From: Planococcaceae bacterium UBA3378
Lineage (GTDB): Bacteria > Bacillota > Bacilli > Bacillales_A > Planococcaceae
NCBI GenBank assembly: GCA_002359075.1
Contig: DEQA01000112.1
Span: 1 to 9,507, forward strand
Length of the DNA: 9,507 nucleotides
Direction: 5' to 3'
In this document: positions 1 through 6,337 of the stretch, piece after piece
Position numbering within the stretch: the first letter of the stretch is position 1
Layout of the letters: every line of letters begins with the position of its first letter
The notes under the pieces: generated by a model
Told to the model about the DNA's origin: nothing
Database searches by the model: none
The model's input: only the letters and a program-made list of their open reading frames with translations
Translations under genes and position numbers: made by a program

Positions 1-299
1 GCTAAAAGAATTTGCCCTAATACGTTATTGATCTTATGAGACCCTGTATGATTCAAATCCTCCCGCTTTAAATAAATTTTGGCACCGCCGCATTGTGCCG
101 TTAAGTTTTCTGCTAAGTAAAGAGGGGATGTACGTCCTACATACTCCGTAAAGTAATAGTTCAGCTCTCGGTTGAAATCTTCATCATCCTTATAACGGTA
201 AAAATTCTCTTCCAGTATATCCAATACATTTTGCAGATCAGATGGAACGGAACTTCCGCCGAATTCCCCGAAATAGCCGCGTTTTTCTGTTGCCTTCAT
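1..299 (-). CDS. Second tryptophan synthase beta chain (TrpB paralogue), partial at window edge
   Basis: The first 99 codons of a PLP-dependent tryptophan synthase beta-like protein are present; the rest lies beyond position 1. Visible motifs are YFGEFGG near residues 9-15, YVGR at 53-56, and YLKREDLNHTGSHKINN at about 76-92, which includes the PLP-binding lysine (K89). The fragment matches the N-terminus of the full trpB upstream in length and motif position, but many other residues differ and it has GSHK where trpB has GAHK. It is therefore a divergent paralogue, not a recent duplicate. The ATG follows the trpA stop by one base (TGA-T-ATG), with GGAGG nine bases upstream, so it is the seventh gene of the operon. 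TrpB enzymes join indole to serine to form tryptophan; an extra copy may favour free indole or another nucleophile. Family is sure; the specific role is inferred. Confidence 0.9.
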   Translation of the reverse strand, partial: MKATEKRGYFGEFGGSSVPSDLQNVLDILEENFYRYKDDEDFNRELNYYFTEYVGRTSPLYLAENLTAQCGGAKIYLKREDLNHTGSHKINNVLGQILL

Positions 300-300
300 A

Positions 301-1080
301 TCATTTTACCTCCGCTTTTTTTGATGCTTTTACTAATGATTCAATCGTGTCCCAGTCGTTACGGGCAAGGGCATCGACAATTTTACTGCCGACAATGACC
401 CCGTCGCTAAAGGCGCTGAATGCTTCCACCTGCTCAGGTGTGGAGATACCGAAGCCGGCCAGCACGGGAAGGGGGCTATATGCCTTTAAGCTGGCAAAAT
501 GGGCAGACAGGTCATGAGAAAAGCTGGAGCGGGCACCTGTGATGCCGTTGACTGTTACCGCATAGATAAATCCTTCGCTGGCTGCTGCAAGCTTTGCAAT
601 ACGCTCAGCCGGGCTTGTCAATGATATAAGCTGCACGAGAGAAATACCTTTTTCGGCCAGCTCTGCATGAATGATCGAGCTTTCCTCAAGTGGCATATCC
701 GGTACAATGAGTCCGCGGATGCCGGCTTCATAGGCATCTTTGGCAAATGCTGCACTACCATATGCCAGGATAGGATTTAAATAGGTCATCGCTACAAGGG
801 GGACTGTCACTTCATGTGCAAATTCCTTCAAAGCGGTCAGTACGTTGCGTAAATTCGTGCCATTTGCCAAAGCACGTTCCCCGGCCATTTCAATGGTTGG
901 ACCGTCTGCGACAGGGTCGGTAAATGGTATGCCGACCTCGATTGCCGTGACGCCTAATTTTTGTAGACGAAGAATGTTCTCACGTAATACCTTCAGTCCA
1001 CCGTCTCCAGCCATAATATACGGGACAAATGCTTTTTCCCCGGATTTGATTACCGATTCGATCGCTGTTTGTAATGTCAT
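301..1080 (-). CDS. trpA: Tryptophan synthase alpha chain
   Basis: TrpA cleaves indole-3-glycerol phosphate to indole and glyceraldehyde 3-phosphate and channels indole to TrpB in the cytosolic alpha2beta2 complex. The 259-residue protein is a complete TIM barrel of near-normal family length. The catalytic pair is visible as E48 (in IEVGIPF) and D59 (in PVADGP). Other family motifs are PYIMAGDGG near residue 20, AMTYLNP near 97, the loop-6 segment VNGITGAR near 178, and the phosphate-binding AGFGIS and DGVIVGS segments toward the C-terminus. The usual GDP after the first strand reads GDG here, which is not a catalytic position. Its ATG overlaps the trpB stop (ATGA), with GGGAGGAG inside the end of trpB as ribosome binding site. 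No sign of decay. Confidence 0.97.
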   Translation of the reverse strand: MTLQTAIESVIKSGEKAFVPYIMAGDGGLKVLRENILRLQKLGVTAIEVGIPFTDPVADGPTIEMAGERALANGTNLRNVLTALKEFAHEVTVPLVAMTYLNPILAYGSAAFAKDAYEAGIRGLIVPDMPLEESSIIHAELAEKGISLVQLISLTSPAERIAKLAAASEGFIYAVTVNGITGARSSFSHDLSAHFASLKAYSPLPVLAGFGISTPEQVEAFSAFSDGVIVGSKIVDALARNDWDTIESLVKASKKAEVK

Positions 1081-2270
1081 CGTCCGTCTCCTCCCATTGC
1101 CTCGATCAATGTATGCACATCTTTATCGCCCCGCCCTGACAGGCAGACGATCACAATATCATCCTTCTTCATAGTAGCTGCCAGCTTGGATGTATAGTAC
1201 ACAGCATGGGCGCTTTCAAGGGCAGGTAAAATCCCTTCGGTCGCACATAGCAGTTTGACCCCCTCCAATGCCTGTTCATCTGTTACCGAATCATATGTGG
1301 CACGCCCGACATCTGAAAGAAAACAATGCTCGGGGCCAACAGCCGGATAATCAAGGCCTGCTGAAATCGAATGGGCTTCCTGGACGAAGCCGTTTTCATC
1401 CTGCAAAAGATACATATAGGCACCGTGCAGAACACCTTTTTGCCCCCCGGCAATGGCAGCTGCATGCTTACCTGTCTCAATACCTGCACCGGCTGCCTCA
1501 ACCCCGATCAGCTTGACATCCTGATCCTCAATGAAAGGATAGAACATGCCGATTGCGTTACTGCCTCCGCCGACACAAGCGACAACTGCATCTGGAAGGC
1601 GCCCCTCCTGCTCCTGAATCTGAACACGGGCTTCGTCGCCGATGACTCGCTGGAAATCGCGGACGATCGTAGGGAAGGGGTGCGGACCTAGAACAGAGCC
1701 TAAAATATAATGGGTATCTTCAACATGTGTCACCCAGTGGCGCAGTGCTTCATTTACCGCATCCTTTAGTGTCGCAGAGCCTTTTTCCACCGCTATAACC
1801 TTGGCGCCAAGGAGCTCCATGCGGAAAACGTTCAGTGCCTGGCGTTTAACATCCTCGGCCCCCATATAAACGATGCATTCAAGATTGAGCAAAGCACAGG
1901 CTGTTGCTGTTGCCACACCGTGCTGGCCGGCGCCTGTTTCAGCGACAATTTTCTTTTTGCCCATGCGTAGGGCAAGCAGTGCCTGAGCGAGGGCATTATT
2001 GATTTTGTGAGCCCCTGTATGGTTTAGATCCTCCCGTTTTAAATAGATTTTAGCGCCGCCGACTTTTTCCGTGAGCCGTTCCGCAAAATAAAGGGGCGTT
2101 TCCCGTCCTACGTAATGCTTCAAATAATACTGCAGCTCCTCGTGGAAGGCAGGGTCCTGCTTTGCCTCTTCATAAGCTTTTTCAAGCTCGATTAATGGCG
2201 TCATCAGTGTTTCAGGTACAAATTGCCCTCCGTATGCACCGAAACGTCCTGTAGTGGTAGTAGTTGTCAT
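1077..2270 (-). CDS. trpB: Tryptophan synthase beta chain
   Basis: TrpB is the PLP-dependent subunit that condenses indole with L-serine to give tryptophan. At 397 residues it is full length. Visible motifs: the PLP-binding lysine K89 in HTGAHKINN, catalytic E111 with the substrate-carboxylate loop ETGAGQHG (111-118), the PLP-phosphate loop GGGSNAIG (234-241), and the C-terminal LSGRGDKD (377-384) containing the serine that contacts the pyridine nitrogen. The usual NALGQ after the lysine reads NALAQ. The N-terminus is a run of six threonines before the conserved RFGAYGGQFVPE, probably a disordered leader. The start ATG overlaps the trpF stop (ATGA), with AAAAGGAGC about ten bases upstream. 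It has all the residues expected of an active enzyme and is the presumed partner of trpA immediately downstream. Confidence 0.98.
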   Translation of the reverse strand: MTTTTTTGRFGAYGGQFVPETLMTPLIELEKAYEEAKQDPAFHEELQYYLKHYVGRETPLYFAERLTEKVGGAKIYLKREDLNHTGAHKINNALAQALLALRMGKKKIVAETGAGQHGVATATACALLNLECIVYMGAEDVKRQALNVFRMELLGAKVIAVEKGSATLKDAVNEALRHWVTHVEDTHYILGSVLGPHPFPTIVRDFQRVIGDEARVQIQEQEGRLPDAVVACVGGGSNAIGMFYPFIEDQDVKLIGVEAAGAGIETGKHAAAIAGGQKGVLHGAYMYLLQDENGFVQEAHSISAGLDYPAVGPEHCFLSDVGRATYDSVTDEQALEGVKLLCATEGILPALESAHAVYYTSKLAATMKKDDIVIVCLSGRGDKDVHTLIEAMGGDGR

Positions 2271-2884
2271 CTTGTCTTCGCTCCTTTTGCCGTTTGTAGA
2301 AAGCTTTTTATCAACGCTTCATTTTTAACTCCGTCCTGTTCGATCCCGCTTGATACATCAACACCAGCCGGCTGAACGAGACGTACAGCTGCTGTAATAT
2401 TGTCTGGGTTCAAACCACCTGCCAGTATAATTTTTTCACGTGGAATATTTATTTCGTCCAGTAATGCCCAGTCGAAGGAATGCCCGCTGCCTCCACGATA
2501 GTTTGTTCCGGGGGCATCAAAAAGGTAGTAGTCCACATCATAGCTTGCTGCTTTTAAGACCTCTTCCTTCGTCTGGATGGAAAAAGCCTTGATTGCCGGG
2601 AGGCCGACCTGCTTTATAAATTCATTTGTCTCATCCCCGTGGTATTGGATGTAATCAAGTGGAACCTTTTTGTATGCTTCCTGTAGGAAATCATTTTCTG
2701 CATTGACGAATACGCCGACCTTTTTTACATGTTCCGGGATGTCTTTTGCTAGTGCTGATGCTTCATCTATCGTCACTTGCCGTTTGCTCGGTGCAAAAAC
2801 AAAACCAATAAAGTCTGCCCCTGCACTGATCGCTGTTTGTACATGCTGCCGTTTTTGTAAGCCGCAGATTTTCACGAGTGTCAT
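2267..2884 (-). CDS. trpF: Phosphoribosylanthranilate isomerase
   Basis: TrpF converts N-(5'-phosphoribosyl)anthranilate to 1-(2-carboxyphenylamino)-1-deoxyribulose 5-phosphate by an Amadori rearrangement. The 205-residue protein is a complete single-domain TIM barrel. The catalytic cysteine is C7 in VKICGL and the catalytic aspartate is D123 in YLFDAPG. Other family motifs are FVFAPSKR near 28-35, VGVFVN at 56-61, QYHGDE at 80-85 (usually QLHG), RGGSG near 130-134, LAGGLNPDN, and VDVSSGIEQDGVK near the C-terminus. The ATG shares one base with the trpC stop (TAATG), with AAGAAGGCG as upstream Shine-Dalgarno, so translation is probably coupled. It is a separate gene, not fused to trpC as in enteric bacteria. 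Confidence 0.97.
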   Translation of the reverse strand: MTLVKICGLQKRQHVQTAISAGADFIGFVFAPSKRQVTIDEASALAKDIPEHVKKVGVFVNAENDFLQEAYKKVPLDYIQYHGDETNEFIKQVGLPAIKAFSIQTKEEVLKAASYDVDYYLFDAPGTNYRGGSGHSFDWALLDEINIPREKIILAGGLNPDNITAAVRLVQPAGVDVSSGIEQDGVKNEALIKSFLQTAKGAKTR

Positions 2885-3669
2885 TATATTTCGCCTTCTT
2901 TCAATGCTATTTGCAGTGACTGAAGAGCGGCTGTTACATCATGGCTGCGCATTAATGATTCGCCGACTAATATTCCTTTTGCCCCGTAGTTGGCAACAAG
3001 TGCAGCATCAGTCTCATCCCAGATGCCGCTTTCTGATATAAAGGCGATATCCGGCCGGTTGAAAGCCTGGGCTATCGTTTTTGTCTGTTTCAAATCAACT
3101 TCAAAGGTTTTAAGATTGCGGTTGTTCACCCCGATAATGCGGGCATTTATGGCTAATGCGCGCTCAAGCTCCTCTAGATCATGGACCTCTACTAGTACCT
3201 CAAGACCATGTTCTGCGGCGTAGCTGTGTAGCCGGGCCAGCTCTTCATCTGATAAAGCGGCAACGATGAGAAGGATAACGGAAGCACCGGCTGCCACGGC
3301 GTAGTCGATCTGCACCTCGTCAATAATGAAATCCTTGCAAAGAACGGGAATAGTCACAGCCTTTGCTACAGCATGTAAATCCTCATAAGAGCCTTTGAAA
3401 TATTTCGTTTCGGTCAATACCGAGATACAGGCGGCTCCTGCTTTTTCATAACAGCTTGCCTGCTCAACAGGATGAACATGCGTAGCGATATCGCCTTTAG
3501 AAGGAGAGGCGCGTTTCATTTCAGCGATAATTTGGAGCCGCTCAGCATGAATCAATGTTTCATAAAGGGAAGGGCGTTTCTTTTTTCCGCCCTCAAACAA
3601 AGCGATCTGTTCCTTTAGTCGTGGCAGCTCTGTTTTTTTATGGTCAAGTATTTGATCTAAAATGGTCAT
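2884..3669 (-). CDS. trpC: Indole-3-glycerol phosphate synthase
   Basis: TrpC closes the ring of 1-(2-carboxyphenylamino)-1-deoxyribulose 5-phosphate with loss of CO2 and water to give indole-3-glycerol phosphate. The TIM barrel is complete (261 residues from ATG). The family's active-site set is present; numbers here count from the alternative TTG one codon upstream: E51 and K53 in IIAEMKRASPSKG, K113 in CKDFIID, E162 in LVEVH, N184 in GVNNRNL, and E214-S215 in SESG, followed by the phosphate-binding LVGESLM. I chose the ATG at 3669, which overlaps the trpD stop (TGATG) and lies about seven bases after an AGGTG; the TTG at 3672 would add one residue. The gene looks fully functional. Confidence 0.96.
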   Translation of the reverse strand: MTILDQILDHKKTELPRLKEQIALFEGGKKKRPSLYETLIHAERLQIIAEMKRASPSKGDIATHVHPVEQASCYEKAGAACISVLTETKYFKGSYEDLHAVAKAVTIPVLCKDFIIDEVQIDYAVAAGASVILLIVAALSDEELARLHSYAAEHGLEVLVEVHDLEELERALAINARIIGVNNRNLKTFEVDLKQTKTIAQAFNRPDIAFISESGIWDETDAALVANYGAKGILVGESLMRSHDVTAALQSLQIALKEGEI

Positions 3670-4703
3670 CAATTTGCACCTGCTTTCGTCAACTGTTGGC
3701 TGTAGGCGATAACAGCTTCTAATTTTGCCATGGCGCGGCCGGAGAAAATGCTGTCCTTTGCCATCTCGATTCCTTCTTTCATTGTTTCAGCAAGACCGTA
3801 TGCAAAGAAGCCGATCCCTGCGTTGAGGATAACCGTGTCAAAGCAGGCACTTTGTTTTCCGGCAAGCAGCTCACGCATAATAGCTGCATTTTCCACAGCG
3901 CTCCCACCGCGTATGGAAGAAAGCGGCTGCGGGGTTAACCCAACATCTTCAGCACGCAATTTAAACGGTAAAATATCGCCGTGATCCAGCAGGACGAATG
4001 TATTTTCACCTTCAAGAGAGGCTTCATCCATTCCTTTTGCACCTGATACGACAATGGCTCGCTTTCGACCGAGCATATGAAGCACTTCTGCATAGGAAGT
4101 TGTAAAGGCAGGGCGGTTGATTCCGACAAATTGGGTCTTTAATGGGACAGGGTTCGTCAGCGGGCCTACCATATTGAAAATCGTCGGCTTCCCGATTGCC
4201 TGACGGATTTCACCGATCCGCTTTAATTTGGGATGAATAGTAGGTGCATGCAGGAAGGCGATTCCTTCCTGCTTTAGAAGCTCTGCTGTCTGCTCTAAGG
4301 TGGACAATAGCCCGATTCCCAATGCTTCCAGTACGTCTGAACTTCCCGATAAACTGGATACTTTCCGATTGCCGTGTTTGGCCACGAGCAGTCCGCCGCC
4401 AGCAAGAACGAAAGCAGAAGTGGTAGAAATATTAAAGCTTTGCAGTCCATCGCCGCCTGTTCCACAGTTGTCGATATAAATTCCTTCTGGTACCTCCAGC
4501 GGGATAGCGTGTGACCGCATGACAGAAGCAAGACCTGCTATTTCATGGGCCGTTTCTCCTTTCGCACTTAAAGCAAGCAGGAATTCCCGGATATGTTCAT
4601 TCGGCGTTGTTTCATTGAATATATGGCCAGCTGCATCTGCCATTTCTTCAAATAATAGATGTTCACCCTTTGCAACACGGTTGATATAGTGTTGTAAGCT
4701 CAT
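3669..4703 (-). CDS. trpD: Anthranilate phosphoribosyltransferase
   Basis: TrpD transfers phosphoribose from PRPP to anthranilate, the second committed step of tryptophan synthesis. The protein is about 344 residues, normal for the family. Motifs from the ATG: the PRPP loop GTGGDG (81-86), NIST (91-94), KHGNRKVSS (109-117; the family usually has S rather than K after NR), the anthranilate-binding arginine in EIRQAIG (R167), and the metal-binding D-E of GMDEAS (226-227). I prefer the ATG at 4703 because AAGGGG sits eight bases upstream; a GTG at 4712 overlapping the trpE stop would add MNN but leaves no spacing to that site. It is not fused to a glutamine amidotransferase domain and no trpG occurs in this operon. 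In Bacillales that subunit is often shared with the folate pathway and encoded elsewhere. Confidence 0.95.
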   Translation of the reverse strand: MSLQHYINRVAKGEHLLFEEMADAAGHIFNETTPNEHIREFLLALSAKGETAHEIAGLASVMRSHAIPLEVPEGIYIDNCGTGGDGLQSFNISTTSAFVLAGGGLLVAKHGNRKVSSLSGSSDVLEALGIGLLSTLEQTAELLKQEGIAFLHAPTIHPKLKRIGEIRQAIGKPTIFNMVGPLTNPVPLKTQFVGINRPAFTTSYAEVLHMLGRKRAIVVSGAKGMDEASLEGENTFVLLDHGDILPFKLRAEDVGLTPQPLSSIRGGSAVENAAIMRELLAGKQSACFDTVILNAGIGFFAYGLAETMKEGIEMAKDSIFSGRAMAKLEAVIAYSQQLTKAGAN

Positions 4704-4708
4704 ATTGT

Positions 4709-5890
4709 TCACCCCTTCACCATTTCTGAAAACAAGTTCACGTTTGATTGTTCATACAGGTCCGAGCCTACATTTTCTGCTGTCACCTTTGCCCCGATTT
4801 CTGTCAGGGCCTTTTTCTCTTGGATGAGCAGTGTACGGGAAGCGAGAGCAAAATCTATTTGTCCGTTAAAACCGATATAGCCAATCGCCCCTCCGTAAAG
4901 TGCCCGCTGCCTTGGCTCAATTTCCCCGATTGCCTTCTCCGCCTGCTGCTTTTGCCTGCCTGTCACCGTGTCGGCCGGCAATAGATGGGCCAATGCGTCC
5001 ACGGCATGGAGAGCGGGGGAAAGCGTACCTGAGACGACGTCCTGTTCCTGCAAAATAGAATCCTTCAGGCAAATATCCTCAAGGGTAGCGGCAGTGCGTG
5101 TTTTTACGATATTGTCATGCACACTGACGACATTTACAGGGGAGGCGCCGATGACTGTATGGTTATCAAATTCAATGTAATACAGATAGGGAGAAGGGAG
5201 CTTCACCCGTAAAGCCCGGTAAAGCGAAAAGGCGTCACCCGAAAAGTCAGCCAGACATCTGCGGGACAATACGATTTCTTCAGCTTTTCCGGAAGCAATC
5301 ATTTTTCGTGCCTGCTCGGCTTGGATAGTCCATTCCTCTTTTGGCGTTTCCTCTGTAAACCGGCCGAGGGAAAATTCCTCCGGCGATAAAGCATCAGCAC
5401 TTGTGATTTGGCGGATGATCTCCTCTATACACGGCTCCTTCATTTCAACTTCTATATTCGTATGAATAATTGTTACCTCATCTGTAACATGGTCAAATAT
5501 GACAATCGTATCGTACACATGGAAATTGACAGCCGGAATATCTGCCTGCTCACGATTGAAGCGGATATACCCGATGGCCCCTCCCGTAAAAGGGTATTCA
5601 GTATTTGTTGAGATGCGGGGCATGACCTGCTTTAAAAGCGTTACTAAGTCTCCTGTATAGCTGTAGCTTTTGCCTGTCAAATGCGAATACTCGGTTAGCG
5701 TCGTGTTTGAACCTGTATACGTTTTGCGGGGATTTGCTCCGATAAAAGAGTAGCGCCCTGTCGTTTCGTGCTTTGCCGAACTTTCTAATAAAAATTTCCG
5801 TTTACCCTGTAGACGATTGAAAATCAATACCGGTGTTAAGCAATCACCGTTGATTTTTTTTATAGTCGTCCGTAATGTGTGCTTGATCAT
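4709..5890 (-). CDS. trpE: Anthranilate synthase component I-like protein, short and missing the catalytic core
   Basis: This is the first gene of the operon and belongs to the TrpE family by position and motifs. Family features seen: the tryptophan-feedback motif LLES (34-37), GRYSFIGANP (45-54), GGAIGYI (103-109), VLSRR (207-211), PSPYLYYIEFD (232-242), IEPRQRALYGGAIGYIGFNG (324-343) and SRT (351-353). It is only 393 residues; TrpE is usually about 460-515. Between TRTAAT (264-269) and VVSG (285-288), where TrpE has PIAGT, EKAEH, LVDLARND and HVMH, about 50 residues are absent. GASPE reads GASPV, the PAGT-[ST]-GAPK motif reads PADTVTGRQK, and the C-terminal EYEE..NK reads LYEQSNVN. Mg2+/chorismate chemistry is therefore not expected. 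The frame is open throughout, with GGAG eight bases before the ATG. It could be a pseudoenzyme, a decaying gene or a repurposed protein. Confidence 0.85.
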   Translation of the reverse strand: MIKHTLRTTIKKINGDCLTPVLIFNRLQGKRKFLLESSAKHETTGRYSFIGANPRKTYTGSNTTLTEYSHLTGKSYSYTGDLVTLLKQVMPRISTNTEYPFTGGAIGYIRFNREQADIPAVNFHVYDTIVIFDHVTDEVTIIHTNIEVEMKEPCIEEIIRQITSADALSPEEFSLGRFTEETPKEEWTIQAEQARKMIASGKAEEIVLSRRCLADFSGDAFSLYRALRVKLPSPYLYYIEFDNHTVIGASPVNVVSVHDNIVKTRTAATLEDICLKDSILQEQDVVSGTLSPALHAVDALAHLLPADTVTGRQKQQAEKAIGEIEPRQRALYGGAIGYIGFNGQIDFALASRTLLIQEKKALTEIGAKVTAENVGSDLYEQSNVNLFSEMVKG

Positions 5891-5911
5891 CTACTCCACT
5901 CCACTCATCTA
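5891..5911 (-). promoter_or_regulatory. trpE ribosome binding site region with repeated (G/U)AG triplets
   Basis: The 21 bases before the trpE ATG read TAG-AT-GAG-TG-GAG-TG-GAG-TAG on the coding strand. The middle GGAG, eight bases from the ATG, is the likely Shine-Dalgarno. Four triplets are spaced by exactly two bases, as in RNA sites of the TRAP (MtrB) protein of Bacillus, but known TRAP sites usually have 9-11 triplets. The site is certain as a ribosome binding site and weak as a regulator target. Confidence 0.5.
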
Positions 5912-5914
5912 AAA

Positions 5915-5958
5915 TAAAAAAAGTCCTCTACAAAAAGCGTAAACTTTTTGTAGAGGAC
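5915..5958 (-). terminator. T-box attenuator terminator upstream of trpE
   Basis: A perfect 15-bp stem (arms 5944-5958 and 5923-5937, starting GTCCTCTAC) with a 6-base loop is followed on the coding strand by eight T residues (5922-5915). It is a strong intrinsic terminator placed just after the T-box sequence. The CCTC at its 5' base can instead pair with the GAGG of the T-box, which gives the alternative antiterminator. Confidence 0.93.
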
Positions 5959-6229
5959 GATTGAATAACCGCGTTGCCACCTCAGATTGGAGCATGCTGC
6001 TCCCTCTCGAATCCCGTAACGTGGGATTTCCCGTCCATCAACTCACGCTGATGGCTCTCCTAAGGCCCATTCACAGGAGAAAGCGACACGTTTACACCAC
6101 CCACGTGCTCTCTAAACGCTTTACTGCCTGCTACTCTTCTTATTCATCAATTTACTCGGCTATTCTCAACTCTGCTCATATGGCGGTTGCAGCTTTCCGC
6201 AACCTTCAACCAGTCCGAACGAATGAATT
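5915..6229 (-). promoter_or_regulatory. tRNA-Trp T-box riboswitch (trp operon leader)
   Basis: The leader of about 300 bases controls trpE expression by sensing uncharged tRNA-Trp. Read on the minus strand, stem I has the loop-E sequence AGAGTAG near 6140, a long arm (CAGG...AAAGCG pairing with CGCTTT...CCTG), the apical GTTTA/TAAAC hairpin with AGAGAGC and GGGTGGTG, and the specifier loop GAA-TGG with the Trp codon TGG at 6069-6067. Then come a CCATCA/TGATGG stem (6035-6054), a GGGAAATCCC element resembling stem IIA/B, and stem III GGAGC-AGCAT-GCTCC (5989-6003). The T-box itself, GAGGTGGCAACGCGG, is at 5983-5969. Its TGGC would pair with the GCCA end of tRNA-Trp, whose discriminator is G in bacteria, which supports the Trp assignment. 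It differs from the common GGTGGTACCGCG by AACGCG for ACCGCG. The plus-strand open frame here is a shadow of the RNA structure. Confidence 0.95.
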
Positions 6230-6235
6230 AACGTA

Positions 6236-6264
6236 ATTGTAAAGGGTAAAAAAAGATAAGTCAA
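6236..6264 (-). promoter_or_regulatory. Sigma-A promoter of the trp operon
   Basis: On the minus strand a -35 TTGACT (6264-6259) and a -10 TACAAT (6241-6236) are separated by 17 bases. Transcription would start near 6229, giving a leader of the right length for the T-box. It is the only strong promoter visible between queT and trpE. Confidence 0.88.
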
Positions 6265-6281
6265 TATTTTCTGAAAATATT
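6263..6281. promoter_or_regulatory. CodY-like operator abutting the trp promoter
   Basis: A perfect 9-1-9 inverted repeat, AATATTTTC-T-GAAAATATT. Its central 15 bases (6265-6279, TATTTTCTGAAAATA) match the CodY consensus AATTTTCWGAAAATT at 13 of 15 positions, differing only at the two ends. The palindrome overlaps the -35 box by two bases, consistent with repression when branched-chain amino acids and GTP are plentiful. The match is seen; CodY binding is inferred. Confidence 0.7.
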
Positions 6282-6290
6282 AAGCTGTAA

Positions 6291-6319
6291 AAATAAAGCG
6301 GCCCGAAATGGAACCGCTT
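6291..6319 (-). terminator. Intrinsic terminator of queT
   Basis: On the minus strand AAGCGG (6319-6314) pairs with CCGCTT (6301-6296), extendable to nine pairs with two G-U pairs around a loop of about six bases, followed by TATTTTT. It lies about 20 bases after the queT stop and ends queT transcription before the trp promoter. Confidence 0.85.
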
Positions 6320-6337
6320 CATCTGCTGAATGTATTA

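Noticed and set aside
4709..5890. The idea that trpE is short because of a frameshift or a wrong start
   Set aside because: The N-terminus aligns with TrpE starts, the C-terminus reaches the normal end next to trpD, the conserved blocks are all in one frame, and the missing part is internal.
5891..5908. A five-codon mini-ORF (ATG ... TAG) just before trpE, considered as a leader peptide
   Set aside because: It has no Trp codon, contains the trpE Shine-Dalgarno itself, and control is already explained by the T-box.
5961..6236. A 91-codon plus-strand open frame across the trp leader
   Set aside because: It runs antisense through the T-box RNA, has no ribosome binding site, and its sequence is fully explained by conserved RNA structure.
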